DNA of 40,783 nt from Merdivicinus sp050943495 (lineage in GTDB: Bacteria > Bacillota > Clostridia > Oscillospirales > Ruminococcaceae): the NCBI GenBank assembly GCA_050943495.1, contig JBMNPH010000016.1:1-40783 (forward strand), read 5' to 3'. Within the stretch, counting starts at the first letter, position 1. Each line of letters opens with the position of its first letter. The position numbers were made by a program, and so were the translations under genes. Below the pieces are notes generated by a model, which worked only from the letters and a program-made list of their open reading frames with translations, searched no databases and was not told where the DNA came from. This document shows, piece by piece, positions 32,564-39,470 of the stretch.

Positions 32564-32929
32564 TGTAGGCGGCCTCCTTACTTTTCCGCCTGCAATGGAA
32601 ATAGCAAATGCGGTGTCCGAAAGGATGGAACAGATCCCATCGGACTACATAGGGTGAACAAGGCACCATATGCAACAGCAAGCTGCACCGCCTTTTCATT
32701 GTACAACATTTTTAAATGTTTGGCAAGAGGGCAAAATCGTGTAGTTTGCAGCCTGAATCGAAAGATTGCGGCGGCGTATGGAGCAATCCCTGCGTCGTCG
32801 TTTGCTGTTTCCGGTCGGCGCGGGGGAGCCGGAGACAGATTTCCACCCTTTCCCCAGGGCGAAGGCTCCCTTCACCCGGCGCTTACCGGAACAATGAAAC
32901 GCCCTTCATCTTCGGATGGAGGGCGTTTT
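32564..32929 (+). ncRNA. Unrecognised structured RNA, copy 2
   Basis: This is the second cassette, about 366 nt, starting about 560 bases after the first. A 68-nt block (32663-32730) differs from copy 1 at one position and a 55-nt block (32837-32891) is identical; other parts diverge. Changes fall in a way that keeps helices: in the 13-bp arm (32769-32781 with 32788-32800) a G-C pair becomes G-T; in the terminator the G-T pair moves one step. The 5' hairpin is retained with loop CCTCCTTACTTTT. Three single-base insertions within about 30 bases relative to copy 1 argue against a coding role. Function unknown. Confidence 0.75.
32898..32929 (+). terminator. Terminator of ncRNA copy 2
   Basis: AACGCCCTTCATC (32898-32910) pairs with GATGGAGGGCGTT (32915-32927) closing a TTCG tetraloop, followed by TTCC. 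Confidence 0.85.
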
Positions 32930-33016
32930 CCGTTGGAGGGAAATGCGTAAAATTTCATATTCTGTCCAAATTAAGGAATAATTAATCCGAAAACGGATGA
33001 ATTTTGCAGCGGAGTG

Positions 33017-33025
33017 TGATATAAT
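33017..33025 (+). promoter_or_regulatory. Extended -10 promoter of hom
   Basis: TGATATAAT is a perfect extended -10; no good -35 is seen 17 bases upstream. The leader to the ATG at 33104 is about 70 nt. Confidence 0.5.
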
Positions 33026-33103
33026 AACGGTAATTGCCCATATTTTTTAAAAATTCCCGCTTATGCGGTTACGATAGAATTTCAACCGAAAGGATTTGTG
33101 CTT

Positions 33104-34396
33104 ATGGAAACCTGTCCCGAAATTAAGGTTGCGCTGCTTGGTTATGGAACTGTGGGCAGCGGCGTTTATAAACTGTTTCAGCGTCAGAAAAATGAATTTC
33201 CCCAGAAAACCGGCCTTTGCCCGGTTATTGCCAAAATTTTGGTGCGGGATCTTTCCCGGCCCCGGCGTGGAGCGGATCCGTCACTGTTCACCGATTGCTG
33301 GGACGACATCCGCAATGATCCCGAAATCCGCATTGTGATCGAAGTGACTGGTGGAATGGAACCGGCCCACACCCGGATTTTAGAGGCGCTGGAAGCCGGC
33401 AAAACCGTTATCACTGCCAACAAGGATCTGATGGCCGAGCATGGCGCGGAACTTTTTGCCGCAGCCGAACAGCATGGCTGCGATCTCCTCTTTGAAGCTG
33501 CTGTTGCCGGAGGAATCCCCATCATTCGGCCCCTCAAGCAGTGCCTGGCCGGGAACTATATCAGCGAAATCATGGGCATTGTCAACGGCACCACCAACTA
33601 CATTCTGACCCGTATGAGCCGGGATGGGATGGATTTTGAGGAGGCGCTTCGCAAGGCGCAGGAACTGGGTTATGCCGAGGCGGATCCTACCGCCGACATC
33701 GAAGGCTATGACGCCGCCCGCAAACTGGCGATTATGGCCTCCATTGGTTTTAACTCGAGAGTTGTATTTTCAGATGTTTATACGCAAGGTATATCTGATA
33801 TTTCAGCCAAGGACATCGCTTACGCCGAGGAAATGGGTCGCTGCATCAAGTTAGTCGCCCTCGCTCGCAACACTCCTGCCGGCATTGAAGTACGGGTACA
33901 TCCCATGCTGTTGCCGCTGGATCATCCGCTGGCAACGGTCAACGATTCTTTCAATGCCGTTTTTGTTCACGGTGATGCTGTCGACGATGTCATGTTCCGC
34001 GGCCGCGGTGCGGGTGAACTTCCGACAGCCAGCGCGATTTTGGGTGATGTTGTCGAGGCGGTCCGCAATATCCGCTGCGGCTGTACGGGCAGAATCGGCT
34101 GCACCTGCTATAAGCAGATTCCCATTAAGAAAATCGAGGACACCGAAAGTCGGTTTTTCCTGCGGATGCAGGTCGAGGATCGTCCTGGTGTTCTGGCGAA
34201 TGTCGCGAGCGTCCTTGGCAACAACGGCGTGAGTATTGCGCAGGTCATCCAGAAGGCCCGCACGGTTGATACCGCCGAAATTGTCGTCATTACCGATTTG
34301 GTGCAGGAACGCAACTTCCGCGATTCCCTTGCTGTTTTTTCGGGAATGTCGGTTATCCGCAAGATTTCTGCGGTCATCCGCGTCTATCAGGATTGA
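33104..34396 (+). CDS. hom: Homoserine dehydrogenase
   Basis: Hom reduces aspartate semialdehyde to homoserine, the branch point to threonine and methionine. The 430-residue protein has the NAD(P)-binding loop GYGTVGSG (G13-x-G15-x-x-G18), the catalytic region (NGTTNYILTRMS; GYAEADPTADIEGYDAARKL) and a C-terminal ACT domain (RFFLRMQVEDRPGVLANVAS) that usually gives feedback control by an amino acid. ATG 33104 has AAAGGA 9 bases upstream; a GTG two codons earlier is possible. It is followed by a hairpin shared with the convergent gene, so it is monocistronic here. No thrB/thrC follows. Confidence 0.97.
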   Translation: METCPEIKVALLGYGTVGSGVYKLFQRQKNEFPQKTGLCPVIAKILVRDLSRPRRGADPSLFTDCWDDIRNDPEIRIVIEVTGGMEPAHTRILEALEAGKTVITANKDLMAEHGAELFAAAEQHGCDLLFEAAVAGGIPIIRPLKQCLAGNYISEIMGIVNGTTNYILTRMSRDGMDFEEALRKAQELGYAEADPTADIEGYDAARKLAIMASIGFNSRVVFSDVYTQGISDISAKDIAYAEEMGRCIKLVALARNTPAGIEVRVHPMLLPLDHPLATVNDSFNAVFVHGDAVDDVMFRGRGAGELPTASAILGDVVEAVRNIRCGCTGRIGCTCYKQIPIKKIEDTESRFFLRMQVEDRPGVLANVASVLGNNGVSIAQVIQKARTVDTAEIVVITDLVQERNFRDSLAVFSGMSVIRKISAVIRVYQD

Positions 34397-34399
34397 CGT

Positions 34400-34428
34400 T
34401 TCGTAATAATAAGAAGAATTATTACGAA
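34400..34428. terminator. Bidirectional hairpin between hom and the BofC-like gene
   Basis: TTCGTAATAAT (34400-34410) and ATTATTACGAA (34418-34428) form a perfect 11-bp stem with a 7-nt loop, overlapping the stop codon of the minus-strand gene. No strong T-run is present, so its strength as a terminator is uncertain. Confidence 0.55.
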
Positions 34429-34733
34429 GTGTAATCCTCCAACAGCCGTGCCAGTTCCTGTTCGTCCGCGGCCTCGATGCCTGCTCGCAGCAGCCCCTGG
34501 TCATAGGGCGGGAGCATCTCCACATTCAGTTCGATTACCTGCCGGGGAGTCTCCTCCCCCCACGCGAAGACAGCTAACTGACCGTTATATTCCCGCAGAA
34601 TATAACCGTCTGGATTGGAGGATGGGGGTGCCGATTCTGCCGGTACCCGCAGGGCGCTGAAGTAGAAAATGCCGGCAACCAGGAGGATTCCGGCGGCTGC
34701 CGCGGAAATGCTGAGGATGATTTTGCGGTTCAT
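34422..34733 (-). CDS. Small membrane-anchored protein, BofC C-terminal-like
   Basis: This 103-residue protein has an N-terminal membrane anchor or signal (MNRKIILSISAAAAGILLVA) and an extracytoplasmic domain beginning GYILREYNGQLAVF, continuing through ELNVEMLPPYDQGLL and ending LARLLEDYTS. This Y(I)LREYNGxxAVF pattern is common in Clostridia proteins related to the C-terminal part of BofC, a sporulation checkpoint protein, but the match is by memory and such proteins are mostly uncharacterised. An AAAGGAG ribosome binding site is visible on the minus strand. Confidence 0.65.
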   Translation of the reverse strand: MNRKIILSISAAAAGILLVAGIFYFSALRVPAESAPPSSNPDGYILREYNGQLAVFAWGEETPRQVIELNVEMLPPYDQGLLRAGIEAADEQELARLLEDYTS

Positions 34734-34820
34734 AAAAAAGCTCCTTTCCCGGATGATCCATCGGTTTTGCTGTTAGTTTGCGCTATCCGGCAAAAAATAT
34801 ACCGATCTTTTGGCTGGGGC

Positions 34821-34849
34821 TTAACATTTTGCGGAAAATGTGGTATACT
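34821..34849 (+). promoter_or_regulatory. Promoter of the class A PBP gene
   Basis: TTAACA (34821-34826) and TATACT (34844-34849) are 17 bases apart with an extended -10 (TGGTATACT). The transcript would start near 34856. A perfect inverted repeat TTTGAGT-CGG-ACTCAAA (34865-34881) follows in the leader, touching the ribosome binding site. Confidence 0.75.
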
Positions 34850-34895
34850 AAAATGAATGACGTGTTTGAGTCGGACTCAAAAGGAGGCGGAATAC

Positions 34896-37097
34896 TTGCC
34901 TGAAAAAAAAGCAACCAGAAAACGCAGACGTGCAGCTCCCTTCTGGACCGCGGTGCAGAATGTGATGGGGCATATTGCTCGACTGCTTGTAACATTGTTT
35001 CTGATCGGTGTTATCACCGGCTGTGTTGTCGTGACCGCAATTACGATTTATGTCATGAACTTTATGGAAACCGATGCCGGGATCAATCTCGACAACGTTT
35101 CCCTTGCTCAGTCGACCATCTTCTATGCTCCCAATTCCGAGGGCAACATGGAGGAAGTCTACCGCATGAGCGCCAACGAGAATCACATTGAGGTATCCCT
35201 TGATCAGATTCCCCAGCATGTTCAGGACGCCTTTGTCTATACGGAGGACAAGCGTTTTTATGAGCATGACGGCGTGGACTGGATCCGAACCATCAAGGTC
35301 ACGGCAGAATATCTTTTGAAACAGGGAACACAGGGTGGATCCACGATAACCCAGCAGGTTGTCAAAAACGTTTCACTTGATGACGACTTTACCCCGGTGC
35401 GGAAAATCCGCGAAATTTTTCGGGCGATTCAGCTGGAACGTGATTACACCAAGGATGAGATTCTGGAAGTTTACCTGAATGTTATTTTTATGGGCGGCAA
35501 CAATCGCGGTGTCGAAGCAGCGGCGCAGTCCTATTTTGGCTGTCACGTCTGGGATTTGACCGTCCCACAGGCGGCATCTCTTGCTGCTATGACCCAGGCC
35601 CCCAACTATTTTCGGCCCGATCTTTATCCGGAACGGTTGATGGATCGACGGGTTTATACTTTTGATGCCCTTTTAGAAGCTGGAAAAATTACACAGGAAG
35701 AATACGACCAGTATGTTGATGAACCAATTGTTACTGTCAGTAAGGAAGATTCCCAGCTGGATGATCAGCCCACCGGACAGACCGCGCAAGGCATTACCTC
35801 TTATTATACGGACGCTTGCATTGAGGAGGTTATTTCCGATCTGATGGAGGAAAACAATTGGTCTCGTGAACATGCGACCGATATGATTCGGCGCGGCGGA
35901 TACCGAGTCTATATGAATGTTGACCCCAACCTTCAGCAGATCGTGGAACAGAAATTCCTCGATCCTGGCACCTTCTCGCCCAACACTCTCAGCCCCAATG
36001 CAAACGGAGAACTTCCCGAAGCAGCCTTTGTTCTGATGGATTATGAGGGCAATGTGAAAGCGCTCGTTGGTGGCAAGGGAGAAAAAACCGGCAGCCGCAC
36101 TTTCAACCGCGCGACTCAGGCGGGACGATCCCCTGGTTCAGCAATCAAACCGATCGCAGTCTATGCACCAGCTCTTGAATATGACCTCATCAACTGGTCG
36201 ACTGTCCTCGTCGACGGTCCTGTTATGGAGAACAACGGCAAACCGTATCCCTCCAATTTCAGCGGCAAATATGAGGGAGACGTTACTGTCGTTTATGCGC
36301 TGCGTAAATCGCTGAATACTATTCCCATGAAGATTATTCAGCAGCTTACGACTCAGCGTTCTGTTGACTTTATGCAGAAAAAATTGGGAATTACCTCTCT
36401 GCTCACCGATGGCAGTGACTATGGTCCTTCTTTGTCTCTGGGATCTAATACAAACGGCTTCTATTTGGATGAGCTTACGGCGGCATATGCCCCCTTCGGT
36501 AATGGTGGCTACTACTATGAGCCGGCTACCTATTCAGTTATTGAGGATTCTAATGGTAATATCGTATATGATAACCGTTCCAACAAAAACCGCGCCATTT
36601 CCGAGGATACTGCTTCCATTATGAATCGTCTGCTGCGGCAGGTCGTCATCGGCGAGTCCGGTACCGGCCACAAAGCCGCAATGGGTGATATGGAAGTCAT
36701 TGGTAAGACTGGTACGGCACAAAATTATACGGACCGTCTCTTTGTCGGCATGACCCCCTATTATATCGGTGGTTTCTGGACTGGATATGATACTCCTTCT
36801 GAATTGCCGGAAAGTCAGCTTTATGCTCCTGACCAGGTTTGGAAGAATATTATGGTCGATGTTCATGCTGGACTGGAACCCAGAAAATTTGAGATTAGTG
36901 ATCAGATCGTTGCCATTGAATTCTGTACGGAATCCGGTATGGCAGTCGGTCCGAACTGTACTAAGACCGAGACGGGATACTACAAAGAAAATGCTAAGCC
37001 TGATGTCTGCGATTACCCACATGAATCGGAATCGACAGAGGAGGGAGACGGTACTGGAGGCGGTGGATCGCCCCAGAACGCAAAACCGATCGACTGA
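34896..37097 (+). CDS. Class A penicillin-binding protein (PBP1a type)
   Basis: This bifunctional cell-wall synthase (733 residues) has a basic cytoplasmic N-terminus, one membrane helix (about 28-55), a GT51 glycosyltransferase domain with TEDKRFYEHDGVD (Glu117) and GGSTITQQVVKN (147-158), then a transpeptidase domain with SAIK (415-418), SLN (472-474) and KTG (604-606). The C-terminus is a Glu/Gly/Ser-rich tail. I choose the TTG at 34896: AGGAGG sits 8 bases upstream, whereas ATG 34857 would lie at the transcription start with no ribosome binding site. It stands alone between its promoter and a terminator. Confidence 0.95.
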   Translation: MPEKKATRKRRRAAPFWTAVQNVMGHIARLLVTLFLIGVITGCVVVTAITIYVMNFMETDAGINLDNVSLAQSTIFYAPNSEGNMEEVYRMSANENHIEVSLDQIPQHVQDAFVYTEDKRFYEHDGVDWIRTIKVTAEYLLKQGTQGGSTITQQVVKNVSLDDDFTPVRKIREIFRAIQLERDYTKDEILEVYLNVIFMGGNNRGVEAAAQSYFGCHVWDLTVPQAASLAAMTQAPNYFRPDLYPERLMDRRVYTFDALLEAGKITQEEYDQYVDEPIVTVSKEDSQLDDQPTGQTAQGITSYYTDACIEEVISDLMEENNWSREHATDMIRRGGYRVYMNVDPNLQQIVEQKFLDPGTFSPNTLSPNANGELPEAAFVLMDYEGNVKALVGGKGEKTGSRTFNRATQAGRSPGSAIKPIAVYAPALEYDLINWSTVLVDGPVMENNGKPYPSNFSGKYEGDVTVVYALRKSLNTIPMKIIQQLTTQRSVDFMQKKLGITSLLTDGSDYGPSLSLGSNTNGFYLDELTAAYAPFGNGGYYYEPATYSVIEDSNGNIVYDNRSNKNRAISEDTASIMNRLLRQVVIGESGTGHKAAMGDMEVIGKTGTAQNYTDRLFVGMTPYYIGGFWTGYDTPSELPESQLYAPDQVWKNIMVDVHAGLEPRKFEISDQIVAIEFCTESGMAVGPNCTKTETGYYKENAKPDVCDYPHESESTEEGDGTGGGGSPQNAKPID

Positions 37098-37119
37098 TAC
37101 AACAACAAAGAAAAGAGCT

Positions 37120-37169
37120 GCCCTGCGGGGAACGCCCTCTTTTGCAGGACGTCCGCAGGGCGCTTTTTT
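37120..37169 (+). terminator. Terminator after the class A PBP gene
   Basis: GCCCTGCGG (37120-37128) pairs with CCGCAGGGC (37153-37161) across a 24-nt loop, followed by GCTTTTTT. Confidence 0.8.
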
Positions 37170-37183
37170 GGAGAGGATTTTTC

Positions 37184-38548
37184 ATGATACGAAAAAATGA
37201 GTTTTATGAAGCGGAGATCGAAGGCATCACCCTCGAGGGAAGTGGTATTGCACGTATCGAGGGCTTTGCAGTTTTTATCCCGTTGACCGTGCCCGGGGAC
37301 CGCGTACGCTTTAAGGCTGTCAAGGTGCTTAAGCATTATGGATTCGGGATTTTGGACAAGGTGATCCGTCCTTCCTCCGATCGACTTCCTGAACAGGAAC
37401 AGGGCTGCGGTTGCTTTCGGCAATGCGGCGGCTGCGCTTTCCGGCATATTTCCTATCAGGCAGAGGCACGGATTAAGGAACAGTCGGTTCGGGATGCATT
37501 TCAGCGGCTGGGCGGATTTTCTCTGGATCCGCTTCCAATTTTGAGTGCTCCTCATACTGACCATTACCGCAACAAGGCACAGTATCCGCTCGGCCTGGAC
37601 CGCAATGGAAACATTATCGCCGGTTTCTATGCCCGTAACAGTCATCGTATCGTGCCGGCAGAGAATTGTCCGTTACAACCCGTTGTATTTTCAAAAATTG
37701 TACGATTTGTTGTAAATTTTCTCTCCCGAAACCACTTGTCCGTCTATCAGGAGGAAACGCATCGGGGGCATTACCGCCACATTTATCTGCGGCAGGCACC
37801 AGGTACCGGCGAGATCATGCTTTGCATGGTGGCAGCCGTAAAAAATCCGCCTAAGATTCGAGAACTGGCTGCTGCTGCTCAGCAGGCATTTCCGGAGATT
37901 GTCAGCGTCTGGCTGAACGTCAACCCCGATCAGACCAACGTGATTCTGGGGAAGGAATATCGTCTGCTCGCCGGCAAGGAACAGATTACGGACGAATTTC
38001 TGGGAAAAATTCTTGCCATTTCGCCGGCGTCCTTCTATCAGGTTAATCGCGGGCAGGCACAGCGCCTTTATACTCTCGCCTTTGATTTTGCGGAATTTTC
38101 CGGCACCGAGCATCTGCTCGATTTGTACTGCGGCATCGGCTCAATCGGGTTGTCAGCCTCTGACCGCATTGCCCGGCTGACTGGCGTTGAAATCGTACCG
38201 CAGGCCGTTGAGAATGCGCGGCACAATGCAGAGGCAAACGGCGTTTCAGCGGAATTTTTCTGCGCAGATGCTTCGGGTGCCGCTAAAAAGCTGGCTGCGG
38301 ACGGTGCAAAACCCGATATCATTCTGGTTGATCCTCCTCGGAAAGGCTGCGGCACGGAAGTTTTGGAAGCCATTTTTGCGATGGCCCCCAAAAAAGTTGT
38401 TATGATTTCCTGTAACCCCTCTACCGCCGCCCGCGACTGTAAAATCCTTGCTAGCGGTGGATATCGCCTACTCAAATATCAGCCTGTTGACCTCTTCCCC
38501 CGAACCGGTCACTGTGAATGCGTGGCTTTGCTGGAGAAAGTGCAATGA
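37184..38548 (+). CDS. rlmD: 23S rRNA uracil-C5 methyltransferase RlmD (TRAM form)
   Basis: This SAM-dependent m5U methyltransferase (454 residues) acts on a uridine in 23S rRNA (U1939 and/or U747 in relatives). It has an N-terminal TRAM RNA-binding domain (about 1-62), an iron-sulfur type cysteine cluster (C75, C81, C84 in GCGCFRQCGGC, with Cys later in PAENCPLQP), and the methyltransferase core: DLYCGIGSIGLSA for SAM, DPPRKGCG, and the catalytic Cys in MISCNPSTAARD. The ATG at 37184 has GAGAGGA upstream. Its stop overlaps the start of the next gene by 4 bases. A second family member lies 900 bases downstream. Confidence 0.93.
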   Translation: MIRKNEFYEAEIEGITLEGSGIARIEGFAVFIPLTVPGDRVRFKAVKVLKHYGFGILDKVIRPSSDRLPEQEQGCGCFRQCGGCAFRHISYQAEARIKEQSVRDAFQRLGGFSLDPLPILSAPHTDHYRNKAQYPLGLDRNGNIIAGFYARNSHRIVPAENCPLQPVVFSKIVRFVVNFLSRNHLSVYQEETHRGHYRHIYLRQAPGTGEIMLCMVAAVKNPPKIRELAAAAQQAFPEIVSVWLNVNPDQTNVILGKEYRLLAGKEQITDEFLGKILAISPASFYQVNRGQAQRLYTLAFDFAEFSGTEHLLDLYCGIGSIGLSASDRIARLTGVEIVPQAVENARHNAEANGVSAEFFCADASGAAKKLAADGAKPDIILVDPPRKGCGTEVLEAIFAMAPKKVVMISCNPSTAARDCKILASGGYRLLKYQPVDLFPRTGHCECVALLEKVQ

Positions 38549-39063
38549 AACGATTTGGAATTCTGAACCCTGTTACTCTGGCAGTCGGCGGCCTTTTACT
38601 GGGCGGGATCAGCCGGCTTCTGGATATTTACACGCAAAATCTGGGAAATATTTTCTCACAGATGGCTGTCTGGATTCTGCTCGGAACGCTGATCTCCCGT
38701 TACAGCCGCACGGCATGGCAGGCAATGGCGAATATCCTGACTTTTTGTTTGGGAATGCTCCTCTCCTATTATGCCGCCGCAGTGCTTACCTCTGGTGTTT
38801 ACAGTAAGGTAATGATTGTCGGCTGGACGGCTTTTGCCCTTTGTTCACCGATCTTAGCCGTTTTCGCATGGATGTCCGCCAGACCCGGCATTTTCCCGAA
38901 ACTGATTTCGGTCGGAATTGTGGCCGTTTCGGTCGCCTCCAGTTTCCTGCTTTTCGATGGATTCCGCTTTTACGACTGGATTTTGAACGGCCTATTGGTC
39001 TATTTTCTGTTTTTTCACAAGAGAAAATATTCGTATTGTTCCAATTCGAAACCGAAGGAATGA
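38545..39063 (+). CDS. Polytopic membrane protein (DUF6518-like)
   Basis: This 172-residue protein has about six hydrophobic helices (LAVGGLLLGGISRLL near the start; WILLGTLIS; ILTFCLGMLLSYYAAAVL; FALCSPILAVFAWM; ISVGIVAVSVASSFLLF; ILNGLLVYFLFF) and a short basic tail. I know of no function; the helix pattern resembles small uncharacterised Firmicute membrane proteins of the DUF6518 kind, but that is weak. The start overlaps the rlmD stop (ATGA), so it is translated by coupling. Confidence 0.75.
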   Translation: MKRFGILNPVTLAVGGLLLGGISRLLDIYTQNLGNIFSQMAVWILLGTLISRYSRTAWQAMANILTFCLGMLLSYYAAAVLTSGVYSKVMIVGWTAFALCSPILAVFAWMSARPGIFPKLISVGIVAVSVASSFLLFDGFRFYDWILNGLLVYFLFFHKRKYSYCSNSKPKE

Positions 39064-39069
39064 GAATTT

Positions 39070-39414
39070 ATGAAGAAATGGATTTATTGGATCGGTCTTG
39101 TGGTTTCCTGGACTCTTGGTGCCCTGATCCCCCTACTCCGTCTGCTTCCGATCCGGAATGCCGCCGTGTTTTTTCTGGGGATGTTCTGGCTCTGGAACGG
39201 CATTTCCCTTTTGCCTGCACTCAATCACTTGCCGATGCCGGGATGCAGCCGCAGGGTTCAGCGGATTTATGCCGCCCTGATTTCTGGAATGGCTATAGTA
39301 TGGATCATTCTGTCGACAACATCTCTTTCTCTTGAGGCATGGCCAATGGTGGCGTTTTCCTTTCCTTTTCTCATTGCTTTGATTATTCTGCGCTGTTACA
39401 TCCGAAAAAAATAG
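39070..39414 (+). CDS. Small hydrophobic membrane protein
   Basis: This 114-residue protein has three or four membrane helices (WIGLVVSWTLGALIPLL; AAVFFLGMFWLWNGISLL; ALISGMAIVWIILST; AFSFPFLIALIILRCYI) with a basic tail. I do not recognise it. It starts 6 bases after the previous gene, with GAAGGAATGAG as a possible ribosome binding site inside that gene's end; together they may form a membrane pair. Confidence 0.68.
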   Translation: MKKWIYWIGLVVSWTLGALIPLLRLLPIRNAAVFFLGMFWLWNGISLLPALNHLPMPGCSRRVQRIYAALISGMAIVWIILSTTSLSLEAWPMVAFSFPFLIALIILRCYIRKK

Positions 39415-39470
39415 TGATTCCGTGCCAAAATCCGCTGATTCGTTTATTGAGATGTTAAATGAGGTGCTCT

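Noticed and set aside
32004..32929. Possibility that the repeated RNAs are RNase P, SRP RNA, tmRNA or 6S RNA
   Set aside because: The signature motifs I know for these (for example GAGGAAAGUCC of RNase P, the SRP GGAAGCAG domain, the tmRNA CCA-ending tRNA-like end) were not found; a model search is still needed.
32096..32950. Overlapping open frames in both RNA cassettes (about 108 and 147 codons) whose translations look alike
   Set aside because: The likeness follows from conserved nucleotides. Three separate single-base indels between copies break and restore the frame, there is no ribosome binding site, and changes preserve RNA pairing.
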